The translations under genes and the position numbers were made by a program. Positions 37,451 through 49,229 of a stretch of DNA of 64,000 bases are shown one piece after another. The DNA lies in assembly GCF_029837695.1 (NCBI RefSeq), contig NZ_JAOEEA010000011.1, positions 117,775 to 181,774 on the forward strand, read 5' to 3'. Within the stretch, counting starts at the first letter, position 1. Each line of letters opens with the position of its first letter. Below the pieces are notes generated by a model. That model saw only the letters and a program-made list of their open reading frames with translations, did not search any database and was not told where the DNA came from. This DNA is from Pseudomonas sp. GD04019 (GTDB lineage: Bacteria > Pseudomonadota > Gammaproteobacteria > Pseudomonadales > Pseudomonadaceae).

Positions 37451-38081
37451 TGCCGGCATCATCGTCTGTGGGGAATGCCACAAGCTGGAGTACCTGCGCG
37501 AAGGCGAAGTGCAGCATTGCACACGCTGCGGCGGTCATCTGCATGCCCGTCGACCGAACAGCATCGCCCGCACCTGGGCCCTGCTGATCACGGCCGCGAT
37601 TCTCTATATCCCGGCCAATGTGCTGCCGATCATGACCGTGAGTTTCCTCGGCAAGGGCGCACCGTCGACCATCATGGGCGGGGTGCTCGAGCTGATTCAT
37701 GCCGACATGCTGCCGATCGCCCTGGTGGTATTCGTCGCCAGCATCCTGGTGCCGACCTTCAAGCTGGTCGGCATCGCTCTGTTGCTGTACTCGGTGCAAC
37801 GGCATCAGCCAATGTCTGCGCAGCAGCGCATTCTCATGTACCGCTTCATTGAATGGATCGGGCGCTGGTCGATGCTGGATATCTTCGTCATCGCCATCCT
37901 GGTGGCGCTGGTCAATTTCGGCAATCTGGCCAGCATTCAGGCCAATCTGGGGGCCGCCGCCTTCGCCACCGTGGTGATCCTGACCATGATCGCCGCAGTC
38001 ACCTTCGACCCGCGACTGATCTGGGACAACACCTTCGACGAGGCAGTGGAGGAGCAGGAGGCTACTGCGCAGGCGGATTAG
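37437..38081 (+). CDS. PqiA-like inner-membrane protein, second half-size copy
   Basis: 214 residues from the ATG at 37437 (another ATG six bases earlier). Two CxxC units, CGECHKLEYL and CTRCGGHLH, then membrane helices with LLITAAILYIPANVLPIMTVSFLG, again the PANxLP motif. It overlaps the first copy, so the pair is translationally coupled and probably forms a heteromer equal to full-length PqiA. No MCE (PqiB) or PqiC gene follows; the next gene is convergent. Confidence 0.85.
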   Translation: MRALDAGIIVCGECHKLEYLREGEVQHCTRCGGHLHARRPNSIARTWALLITAAILYIPANVLPIMTVSFLGKGAPSTIMGGVLELIHADMLPIALVVFVASILVPTFKLVGIALLLYSVQRHQPMSAQQRILMYRFIEWIGRWSMLDIFVIAILVALVNFGNLASIQANLGAAAFATVVILTMIAAVTFDPRLIWDNTFDEAVEEQEATAQAD

Positions 38082-38156
38082 CCCGGCATGGCAAGAGAGC
38101 GAGAAGGTTGCAGCTGGAACTCGAGAACGGAGGCCGCTCTCGAGTTGCGCAGATTG

Positions 38157-38327
38157 CTAGTTGCGACCGCCGTGGCTGTTCTGGCCGCCTTTGCGTCCTG
38201 CCTCGGAAGCCCGCTGAGGGTCGTTCTTGAAGTTGCCGCCGCTTACATGGCCGCCTTTCTTGCCAGCCTCGGAAGCACGTTGCGGGTCTTCCGCGAAATT
38301 ACCTTTACCGCCGCGATGTCCAGCCAT
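38157..38327 (-). CDS. KGG-repeat stress protein (YciG / Con-10 family)
   Basis: 56 residues from the ATG at 38327, which has GAGGAT eight bases upstream. Two repeats of the KGG motif unit: GNFAEDPQRASEAGKKGG and GNFKNDPQRASEAGRKGG. Highly hydrophilic; relatives are desiccation and stationary-phase proteins of unknown mechanism. A homologue lies in the P. aeruginosa PA2134-PA2192 stress region, which this part of the window resembles. Confidence 0.9.
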   Translation of the reverse strand: MAGHRGGKGNFAEDPQRASEAGKKGGHVSGGNFKNDPQRASEAGRKGGQNSHGGRN

Positions 38328-38717
38328 TTTTAGATCCTCGTCAGTAATTTGGGTGTATGCCAAGGGGCACCCTTACTCGGAGAGAACGAGGAATCAAGGT
38401 GTTCATTTTTTTTTAATGAATTAAAAGCATATCGAGGCCGAACAAGGACCTACAGGCTGGGCGAAAAGCTATAAAAGCCGTATTTATTCCCCCGCTATGC
38501 GGAGCAGGTATCTCTTAATCTCCAAAAGATATCTTCTCCTCTTTGGATTTGCCGGACAATTCGCTCTGGCTCAAGGGTTCTGCCCCGTTTTGCAAGGCCA
38601 GACGGCCCAGCATTTCCGCCAGCTCTGTCAGGTTCTGGTAACAGCACATCTTTATATTCGAGCGAGCACTGCTTTAGCGGCTGTCGGTGCACGTCTCATC
38701 AGGGAGGAACAGCCGCC
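38328..38717. other. Intergenic region without a confident gene
   Basis: 390 bases, AT-richer than its surroundings, with a T9/A-rich stretch near 38405-38420 and GCTATAAAAGCC near 38470 that could be a -10 element. Short open frames exist on both strands, but none has a start signal or recognisable product. It must hold the promoters of the divergent KGG gene and the gene at 38718. Confidence 0.5.
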
Positions 38718-39059
38718 ATGGGCAATTCGGATTCAGGCAGGTACCGGTCGAAGAGACTTCGCAACGGGCCTTTACTCTTCTGGGTGCTGACAAGCACGCT
38801 GTTGGGCCTCTTGCTGGCATGGCAGCTCCTCTACCATCCTCCAGCACCTCGGCCCGACGTGGACCAGAACGTCATTCGGCTCGGCTTCGTGGGCGATCTC
38901 GAGCGCTCAACTCCCATCGACTACCGCGAGCATCTGCCGAGTCCTTCTCTCGAATCGCTCTCCTTGCCACCTTCGCATACCGGCAATACCGCTCGGCAGC
39001 CATCTGCGCTGCAGCTCGAGCTGCATCGCTTGCCAGACAGCACGCGCATAAGCTTCTGA
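38718..39059 (+). CDS. Hypothetical single-pass membrane protein, 113 aa
   Basis: ATG preceded by AGGGAGGAACAGCCGCC, a strong Shine-Dalgarno. There is a basic N-terminus (GRYRSKRLRNG), one membrane helix (LFWVLTSTLLGLLLAWQLLY), then a Pro/Ser/Leu-rich tail with no recognised domain. No known family. It lies in the stress region ahead of the acidic 39135 protein. Confidence 0.6.
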   Translation: MGNSDSGRYRSKRLRNGPLLFWVLTSTLLGLLLAWQLLYHPPAPRPDVDQNVIRLGFVGDLERSTPIDYREHLPSPSLESLSLPPSHTGNTARQPSALQLELHRLPDSTRISF

Positions 39060-39134
39060 AGCCTGGCGCAAACAGCTTGAATCATCGTCGCGGCCGCCAG
39101 TCGACAGAGGAACACAGTCGACTGGAGCAACAGC

Positions 39135-39569
39135 ATGAGCAAGCACACACCGCGAGTTCACGAGCTCGACGATATCGAGGACCGCATGGACTCGGTACGC
39201 GAGCTGGATTTCGATGACCGGCACGACGAGCGCGGGGGGCGTATCGGCGATGAGCGCCCAGGCGAAACGTATTCGGCCGAGCGTGAGGCACACGCCGGCA
39301 TGACGGGTGGCGAGACGCTGACCGACAGCGCTCACGAGGACAACGTGACAATGGACGACCTCAGCCCCGACACCCTGTTCGATGAGAGCGGTGCCAACTC
39401 GCCGGACGAGTTGGGCCACAGCCATCCGCTCGACAAGGAATTGAGCGTGGTCGACGGGTCGGCCATTGGCGGCGGCATCGGCCTGGACGAAGCGGAGTTG
39501 GCTCGCTCCGCCCCGCTGGACGGCAAGCCCTGGACGGACCAGGTGATCGAGGGCGAAGACGAAGAGTAG
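39135..39569 (+). CDS. Acidic hydrophilic protein, 144 aa ('HPr-related' Pseudomonas family)
   Basis: Starts MSKHTPRVHELDDIEDRMDS. Very rich in Asp, Glu, Gly and Ser, no hydrophobic core, so likely disordered in large part. Ends QVIEGEDEE. Pseudomonas homologues carry the name phosphotransferase system HPr-related protein, but I see no HPr active-site His motif, so that name is not supported. GGAGCAACAGC precedes the ATG. Confidence 0.7.
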   Translation: MSKHTPRVHELDDIEDRMDSVRELDFDDRHDERGGRIGDERPGETYSAEREAHAGMTGGETLTDSAHEDNVTMDDLSPDTLFDESGANSPDELGHSHPLDKELSVVDGSAIGGGIGLDEAELARSAPLDGKPWTDQVIEGEDEE

Positions 39570-39575
39570 GCCGAC

Positions 39576-39944
39576 TCAGCCGAGGGCCTCGATCAGTTCT
39601 GCCTTGCGCATGGTCGAGCGCCCGCGGATGTCCCGCTTGCGCGCCATGTCCAGCAGCTCTGGTCGGGTCATCGACTCCAGCTACGAGCCGGGCCGTGGCA
39701 CGCCTTCTCGGGTCTTCGCCGCGCGGCGAGCCGAGGATTTGCGTGCGGCCTCCTTCTTCTCCGGACTCTTCTTCTGGCCCGAGCCGCCGTTGCGCTCGCC
39801 GCCGCCGGACTGCTTGTTCACCGTGGCCCAGGCTCGTCCCTGCGCCTCATGCTTGGAGAGGCCTCGGGCCTCGTAACCCTCCTCGATATGCTCGGCCTTG
39901 CGCTTCTGTTTGTCGGTGTACTTGTCTTTGCTACCGCGAGGCAT
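39576..39944 (-). pseudogene. Plasmid-stabilisation-type (Rho_N/SAP-tailed) small protein gene broken by an in-frame amber codon
   Basis: Reading from the ATG at 39944 (MPRGSKDKYTDKQKRKAEHI) gives 87 residues of a basic protein ending RPGS, then a TAG at 39683-39681. The same frame continues without interruption to a TGA at 39576: LESMTRPELLDMARKRDI and RGRSTMRKAELIEALG, which is a Rho-N/SAP-like nucleic-acid-binding tail. The 123-codon full frame looks like the complete family protein with a CAG-to-TAG change. The truncated 87-residue product could still be made, or the stop could be suppressed or a sequencing error. Confidence 0.75.
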
Positions 39945-40080
39945 GGTCGTCGTCTCCGCTGGCACCGCGTTCGCGCGGCTTCACCTCAACAGAAGCGGGC
40001 CCACCTCGATAGTTCGAATTTTCATCAAACCTTCCGCTGCGGTGCGAGTCATTTTCTAGAGACCCAACGGAGTGGCCATC

Positions 40081-40266
40081 ATGACACTGCTTTGCCTGAT
40101 TTCCGGATGCCAATGGTTCCCTGATCGATCATCCGCCCTGCGCCTGTGTGGCAGCGAGCTGCTACACGAATGCTGCAGCCGCTGCGGTACCCGGCGCTAT
40201 CTGCTGCCAGGAGAGCGCCAGGCGCTGCTGAGTCTGCGCCCTGGTCGTCAATTGCCTTGGAGCTGA
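40081..40266 (+). CDS. Small Cys-rich protein, 61 aa
   Basis: ATG with CGGAGTGGCCATC upstream. Starts MTLLCLISGCQWFPD and contains LCGSELLHECCSRCGTRRYLL, five Cys in 15 residues around a zinc-knuckle-like CCSRCG. It resembles, from memory, a family of Cys-rich small proteins annotated in Pseudomonas. Its end overlaps the proposed start of the MgtC gene by ten bases, suggesting coupling. Metal binding is inference. Confidence 0.55.
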   Translation: MTLLCLISGCQWFPDRSSALRLCGSELLHECCSRCGTRRYLLPGERQALLSLRPGRQLPWS

Positions 40267-40745
40267 GCGACTATCTGGTGGCGGCTCTGCACGAGGAGTT
40301 CGCCGACTTCGGGCAGCCAGAGCAGATGCTGCGTGCCGGCCTGCGCCTGCTGATGGCCGCTTTGCTCGGCGGCCTGCTGGGCTTCGAGCGCGAAGCCAAG
40401 GGCAAGGCCGCCGGGTTGCGTACCCACATGCTGGTGACCCTGGGTGCGGCGCTGTTCGTGATGATCCTGGAGCTGGACGAGGCCGAGCATGACGCCGTCA
40501 GTCGAGTGATCCAGGGCATCGCCGCCGGTATCGGTTTCCTCTGCGCCGGCACCATTCTCAAGGGCGACAACGATAGCCAGATCAAGGGCCTTACCACTTC
40601 TGCCTCGCTCTGGTTCAGCACCGCCATCGGCATCGCCGTGGGCATGGGCCGCGAAGGCACTGCGGTGATGGCCACGGTGCTGGCGCTGATCATCCTGCAC
40701 GCGCTTCCGGTCCTCGAACGCGAGGCCAAGCAGCCACCCCCCTAG
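40257..40745 (+). CDS. MgtC/SapB-family membrane protein
   Basis: About 162 residues from a proposed TTG at 40257 (LELSDYLVAALHEEF); the open frame extends upstream to 40146, but that part overlaps the Cys-rich gene and looks non-native. Membrane helices include LRAGLRLLMAALLGGLLGFERE (the MgtC GxERE signature), AGLRTHMLVTLGAALFVMIL, RVIQGIAAGIGFLCAGTIL and GLTTSASLWFSTAIGIAVGMG. MgtC proteins influence survival under low Mg2+ and ATP synthase activity. No MgtA neighbour. Confidence 0.82.
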   Translation: MELSDYLVAALHEEFADFGQPEQMLRAGLRLLMAALLGGLLGFEREAKGKAAGLRTHMLVTLGAALFVMILELDEAEHDAVSRVIQGIAAGIGFLCAGTILKGDNDSQIKGLTTSASLWFSTAIGIAVGMGREGTAVMATVLALIILHALPVLEREAKQPPP

Positions 40746-40759
40746 CGGAGAGGTATCTC

Positions 40760-41002
40760 ATGTTCCGCGAGTTCGAACATTGCACGGCGTGGACCGATGC
40801 CATGTACAACGGCGCCAGTTTCATCGGCCTCATCGAGTACCAGCCCAAGCGATATGGCAGCGAGGTGACGGTGCTCTGGGTATTCGACCCACGCTGCGTC
40901 TGCGAGCGCGAGGCAGAGGATGCGGCGGAGCGTATGTTGCGCTCGATCCTCGACATCCACCCGGAGCGCGGCGTGCTCTACGCCGATGGTATCCCGCTGT
41001 AA
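40760..41002 (+). CDS. Hypothetical protein, 80 aa
   Basis: ATG behind GGAGAGGTATCTC. Soluble, mixed alpha/beta composition (SFIGLIEYQPKRYGSEVTVLWVFDPRC), with no motif I recognise. It lies 14 bases after the MgtC gene and about 110 bases ahead of glgE on the same strand, so may be part of that transcript. Confidence 0.6.
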   Translation: MFREFEHCTAWTDAMYNGASFIGLIEYQPKRYGSEVTVLWVFDPRCVCEREAEDAAERMLRSILDIHPERGVLYADGIPL

Positions 41003-41110
41003 GCAGCCTGAACTTTGCCGCCGCCGCGGGCTCGGAACTCAAGGAGCCATTGCCGGCTCATTCCCACTTTCCCAGCTACACGTCCGCCGGGCGTCAAGGA
41101 GCCCATAGCG

Positions 41111-43102
41111 ATGCATGCGATTCGCCAGGCCGAAGCCCGCGTCAACGCCAGTCTCGCCGCCGCAACGCCGCGCATTGCCATCGAATCGGTAACGCCCCAG
41201 GTGGAGGGCGGACGCTTCGCCGCCAAATGCCTGGTGGGGCAGCCGCTGGCCGTCGATGCGGTGATCTTTACCGACGGTCACGACCAGATCGCCGCGGCGC
41301 TGCTCTGGCGTGGTGCCGGCGAGCAGCAATGGCAACGCGTGCCGCTGCAGGCTCAAGGTAATGATCGCTGGCGCGGCTGGCTGGTGCCGGAGGCGCCGGG
41401 CCGGGCGGAGTTCGTCATCGAGGCCTGGCAGGACATCTATGCCAGCTATCACTACGAATTGAAGAAGAAGTACGCCGCCGGCGTGCCCGTCGCCCTGGAG
41501 ATTCAGGAAGGCGAGGCCTTGGTTCGGCGCATCGGGGCCGAAGCACCCGCTTCGCTGGCGGAGCGCTTCGCCGGACTGTTCGGGCGCCTTGCCGATTGCG
41601 AGACGGTGGACCAGCGCGTGGCCGTGCTGCTCGACCCGCTCACCAGTGAGTTGATGGGGCGTGCCGAGCACCGCCCGCACCTGGTGCGCAGCGGGGCGTT
41701 CCCGCTGGACGTGGACCGCAAGCTGGCCGAGTTCGCCAGCTGGTACGAGCTGTTCCCGCGCTCGGAAAGTGGCGACCCGCAGCGCCACGGCACCTTCGCC
41801 GACGTGCAGCGGCGCCTGCCGGACATCGCCGCCATGGGCTTCGACGTGCTGTATTTCCCGCCCATCCATCCCATTGGCCGCACCCACCGCAAGGGCCCGA
41901 ACAATAGCCTCAAGGCCGGCCCGAACGACCCCGGCAGCCCCTATGCCATCGGCAGTGCCGAAGGTGGGCACGAGGCCGTGCATCCGGAGCTGGGCAGCCT
42001 GGAGGACTTCCGCGATCTGGTGCAGGCCGCGCGTAACCATGGCCTGGAAGTGGCGCTGGACTTCGCCATCCAGTGCTCTCCCGACCATCCCTGGCTCGAG
42101 CAGCATCCCGGCTGGTTCAGCTGGCGTCCGGACGGCACCATCCGCCACGCCGAGAATCCGCCGAAGAAGTACGAGGACATCGTCAACGTCGACTTCTACG
42201 CCGAAGCCGCCGTGCCGGACCTGTGGATGGCGCTGCTGGAAGTGGTGCAGGGCTGGGTGGAGCAGGGCGTCACCCTGTTTCGCGTGGACAACCCGCACAC
42301 CAAGCCGATGCCGTTCTGGGAATGGCTGATCGCCGAGGTGCGTCGCGCCAATCCCGAGGTGATCTTCCTCTCCGAGGCCTTCACCCGCCCGGCCATGATG
42401 GCGCGTCTGGGCAAGCTCGGTTTCGCCCAGAGCTACACCTACTTCACCTGGCGCAACAGCAAGAAGGAGCTTGAGGAATACTTCGCCGAACTCAACCAGT
42501 CGCCCTGGCGCGAGTGCTATCGGCCGAACTTCTTCGTCAACACGCCGGACATCAATCCGTACTTCCTGCATCACGGCGGCCGCGCCGGTTTCCTGATCCG
42601 CGCCGCGCTGGCGACCATGGGCTCGGGCCTATGGGGCATGTACTCCGGCTTCGAGCTGTGCGAGGCGGCACCGGTGCCCGGCAAGGAAGAGTACCTGGAC
42701 TCGGAGAAATACCAGCTGCGCCCGCGCGACTACCACGCGCCGGGCAACATCGTCGGCGAGATCACCCGGCTCAACCAGATCCGCCGCGACAACCGTGCCC
42801 TGCACAGCCACTTCGGCTTCCAGGCCTACAACGCCTGGAACGACAACATTCTCTTCTTTGGCAAGCGCACCGCCGAGCGCGACAACTTCATCCTGGTCGC
42901 CGTCAGCCTCGACCCGCACAACGCCCAGGAGGCCAACTTCGAGTTGCCGCTGTGGGAGTTCGGCCTGGCCGACGATGCCGCGCTGGAAGGCGAGGACCTG
43001 ATGAACGGCCACCGTTGGACCTGGCACGGCAAGGTGCAGTGGATGCGCATCGAACCCTGGCATCTGCCATTCGGCATCTGGCGCGTGCGCCCGGTGCGCT
43101 GA
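41111..43102 (+). CDS. glgE: Alpha-1,4-glucan:maltose-1-phosphate maltosyltransferase
   Basis: 663 residues from the ATG at 41111 (AAGGAGCCCATAGCG ahead). GH13_3 enzyme: the N-terminal beta domain handles alpha-glucan. The barrel has LYFPPIHPIGRTHRKGPNN, the nucleophile in FRVDNPHTKPMPFWEWL, and the acid/base Glu in VIFLSEAFTRPAMM. It extends linear glucan with maltose from maltose-1-phosphate. It is immediately followed by the TreS-maltokinase fusion and GlgB, making the full trehalose-to-glucan route. Confidence 0.94.
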   Translation: MHAIRQAEARVNASLAAATPRIAIESVTPQVEGGRFAAKCLVGQPLAVDAVIFTDGHDQIAAALLWRGAGEQQWQRVPLQAQGNDRWRGWLVPEAPGRAEFVIEAWQDIYASYHYELKKKYAAGVPVALEIQEGEALVRRIGAEAPASLAERFAGLFGRLADCETVDQRVAVLLDPLTSELMGRAEHRPHLVRSGAFPLDVDRKLAEFASWYELFPRSESGDPQRHGTFADVQRRLPDIAAMGFDVLYFPPIHPIGRTHRKGPNNSLKAGPNDPGSPYAIGSAEGGHEAVHPELGSLEDFRDLVQAARNHGLEVALDFAIQCSPDHPWLEQHPGWFSWRPDGTIRHAENPPKKYEDIVNVDFYAEAAVPDLWMALLEVVQGWVEQGVTLFRVDNPHTKPMPFWEWLIAEVRRANPEVIFLSEAFTRPAMMARLGKLGFAQSYTYFTWRNSKKELEEYFAELNQSPWRECYRPNFFVNTPDINPYFLHHGGRAGFLIRAALATMGSGLWGMYSGFELCEAAPVPGKEEYLDSEKYQLRPRDYHAPGNIVGEITRLNQIRRDNRALHSHFGFQAYNAWNDNILFFGKRTAERDNFILVAVSLDPHNAQEANFELPLWEFGLADDAALEGEDLMNGHRWTWHGKVQWMRIEPWHLPFGIWRVRPVR

Positions 43103-43114
43103 CAGGAGTACCGC

Positions 43115-46407
<3,293 letters not shown>

Positions 46408-46408
<1 letters not shown>

Positions 46409-48567
46409 TGACTGACCTGGAACGTCTGCGCCGCGCCGAGCATGGCGACCCCTTTGCCTTCCTCGGCCCGCAACCGGATGGCGACGGCAGCCTGGTGCGC
46501 GTATGGCTGCCCGGCGCACTGGCGGTCGAGCTGCTGGCCGCCGACAGCGGCGAGCTGCTCGGCGCCATGCAACTGGAGGACGCCGGCGGCCTGTTCAGCC
46601 TGAGGCTTGATCGCCCGCGGCCCTATCGTCTGCGCATCCACTGGCCTGAGGCCGAGCAGGAAACCGAGGACCCTTACGCCTTCGGCGCCCTGCTCGGCGA
46701 TATCGACCTGTACCTGTTCGCCGAGGGCAACCACCGCGATCTCGGCCGCTGCCTGGGCGCCCAGCTGATGCAGCAGGACGGCGTGCCGGGCGTGCGTTTC
46801 GCCGTATGGGCGCCCAATGCCCGGCGGGTTTCGGTGGTCGGCGACTTCAACGGCTGGGACGGGCGCCGCCACCCCATGCGCCTGCGTTACCCGAGCGGGG
46901 TCTGGGAGCTGTTCATCCCGCGCCTGGGCGCCGGCACCGTGTACAAGTTCGAGATTCTCGGCGCCGACGGCGTGCTGCCGCTCAAGGCCGACCCGTTGGC
47001 GCTGGAAGGCGAGCGGCCGCCCGCCACCGGCTCGCGCGTCGCCGCGCCGCTGGACTTCGCCTGGAGCGATCAGGACTGGCTGGCCAACCGGCAGCAGCAT
47101 CAGGGCCATGACCGGCCGCTGAGCATCTACGAGGTGCACGCCGGCTCCTGGCAGCATGTCGACGACCGCCCGCCGACCTGGGCCGAGCTGGCCGAGCGCC
47201 TGATTCCCTATGTACAGGACCTGGGCTTCACCCATATCGAGCTGCTGCCGGTGATGGAGCACCCGTTCGGCGGTTCCTGGGGATACCAGCCGCTGTCGAT
47301 GTTCGCTCCAACCTCGCGCTACGGTTCGCCGGCCGATTTCGCTGCCTTCGTCGATGCCTGCCACCGCGCCGGCATCGGCGTGATCCTCGACTGGGTGCCG
47401 GCGCATTTCCCCACCGACGAACACGGCCTGGCGCGCTTCGACGGCACCGCCCTGTACGAGTACGCGCACCCGTTCGAGGGCTTCCACCAGGACTGGGACA
47501 CCTTCATCTACAACCTCGGTCGCACCGAGGTGCACGGCTTCATGCTGGCCTCGGCGCTGCACTGGCTGCGCACCTACCACATCGACGGCCTGCGCGTGGA
47601 TGCGGTGGCCTCGATGCTCTACCGCGACTACTCGCGCAAGGACGGCGAGTGGATTCCCAACCGCCACGGCGGGCGCGAGAACCTGGAGGCCATCGAATTC
47701 CTGCGCCATCTCAACGAGGTGGTGTCAAGCGAGGCTCCCGGCGCCTTGGTGATTGCCGAGGAGTCCACTGCCTGGCCGGGGGTCAGTCGGCCGGCCGGCG
47801 AGGGTGGCCTCGGCTTCGCCTACAAGTGGAACATGGGCTGGATGCACGACAGCCTGGCCTATATCCAACAGGACCCGGTGCACCGCAGCTTCCACCATCA
47901 CCAGCTGACCTTCGGCCTGATCTACGCCTTCTCCGAACAGTTCGTCCTGCCCATCTCCCATGACGAGGTGGTGCACGGCAAGGGCTCGCTGCTGGGCAAG
48001 ATGCCGGGCGACCGCTGGCAGCAGTTCGCCAACCTGCGCCTGTTCCTCGCCAACATGTGGACGCACCCGGGCAAGAAGCTGCTGTTTATGGGCTGCGAGT
48101 TCGGCCAGTGGCGCGAGTGGGACCACGATCAGCAGTTGGACTGGTACCTGCTGCACTACGGCGAGCACGTCGGCGTGCAGAACCTGGTCCGCGATCTCAA
48201 TCGCCTGTACCGCGACTACCCGGCGTTGCACCGCCTGGATGGCCGCGCCGAGGGCTTCCAGTGGCTGATCGGCGACGACCAGCGCAACAGCGTGTTTGCC
48301 TGGCTACGTCACGCCGAGGGCGAACCGCCGCTGCTGGTGGTGCAGAACTACACCCCGGTGCCGCGCGGCGACTACCGCGTCGGCGTGCCCATCGCCGGCA
48401 GCTGGCGCGTGCTGCTCAACAGCGACGACGAGCGCTACCTGGGTTCAGCCGCCGGCAGTCGCGGCCAGCTGCATACCATCGCCCACAGCGATCACGGTCA
48501 GGTGCAGTCACTGCCACTCGACCTGCCTCCGCTGGGCGCCCTGATCCTGGTCGCCGAGCAGGGCTAA
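46408..48567 (+). CDS. glgB: 1,4-alpha-glucan branching enzyme
   Basis: 719 residues from the ATG at 46408; the upstream stop and this start form TGATG. The N-terminal CBM48 has GDPFAFLGPQ and FAVWAPNARRVSVVGDFNGWDGRRHPM. The GH13_9 barrel has the nucleophile Asp in IDGLRVDAVASMLYRDYSRK, the acid Glu in LVIAEESTAWPGVSRP and the transition-state His/Asp in LPISHDEVVHGK. It introduces alpha-1,6 branches into the GlgE product. Confidence 0.96.
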
Positions 48568-48711
48568 GTTATTGATCTGTTGGCCCTACCGCCCATCGGG
48601 TAAGTGGAACACCGATCGAAGCGGCCGAGTCGACAGCATCAGGCGGCGCAACACTAACTGCGCCTCTGCAGTCATCCCACCAGCCGCCGGCACCGCCGGC
48701 AAAGGAAGACA

Positions 48712-49173
48712 ATGATGAGCGATACCATCAAAGACACCATCAAGGTCCTCAATAACCTGATCGAGACCAGCAAGGACGGCGAGGCGGGCTTCCGTACCTG
48801 CGCCAAGGACGTCAAGGATCCGCAACTGCAGTCGCTGTTCAACAACCGCTCGCGCGAATGCGCGGCCGCGGCCGGCGAGCTGCAGGGCCTGGTGCTGGAA
48901 CTGGGCGGCAAGCCGGAAACCGACACCAGCGTGGGCGGTGATCTGCACCGTCGCTGGGTCGACCTCAAGGCGCTGATCACCGGCAAGAGCGACGAGGCCA
49001 TCCTCAACGAGTGCGAGCGCGGCGAGGACGTGGCCAAGAAGCACTATGCCGAAGCCCTGGAAGAGAAGAACCTGCCGGCCAATGTGCGTGAAGTGATCCA
49101 GCGCCAATACGCCGGGGTGATCCGCAACCACGACCAGATCAAGGCCCTGCGCAACATGGCGCGCGCCAGCTGA
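48712..49173 (+). CDS. PA2169-family ferritin-like four-helix protein (DUF2383)
   Basis: 153 residues (ATG doublet at 48712/48715, AAAGGAAGAC before). All-helical, opening DTIKDTIKVLNNLIETSKDGEAGFRTCAKDV, a helix pattern of ferritin-like bundles. It ends IQRQYAGVIRNHDQIKALRNM, carrying a conserved Glu/His-rich helix. Function unknown; members are stress- or anaerobiosis-induced. It lies between glgB and the antiporter gene. Confidence 0.88.
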   Translation: MMSDTIKDTIKVLNNLIETSKDGEAGFRTCAKDVKDPQLQSLFNNRSRECAAAAGELQGLVLELGGKPETDTSVGGDLHRRWVDLKALITGKSDEAILNECERGEDVAKKHYAEALEEKNLPANVREVIQRQYAGVIRNHDQIKALRNMARAS

Positions 49174-49192
49174 TCGAGTTACGTTGAACCTG

Positions 49193-49228
49193 ACTGCCCG
49201 TGGGCCTCGGCCCACGGGCAGTTTTGTT
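49193..49228. terminator. Bidirectional terminator between the PA2169-type gene and the antiporter gene
   Basis: CTGCCCGTGGGC-CTCG-GCCCACGGGCAG followed by TTTTGTTTT, a twelve-base perfect stem. Confidence 0.88.
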
Positions 49229-49229
49229 T

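Noticed and set aside
38495..38692. 65-codon minus-strand frame in the gap before 38718
   Set aside because: No ribosome-binding site, no recognisable domain and shadow-like composition; left as intergenic.
40146..40256. Upstream extension of the MgtC gene
   Set aside because: It overlaps the Cys-rich gene in another frame, is Arg/Ala/Pro-rich, and lies outside the usual MgtC N-terminus.
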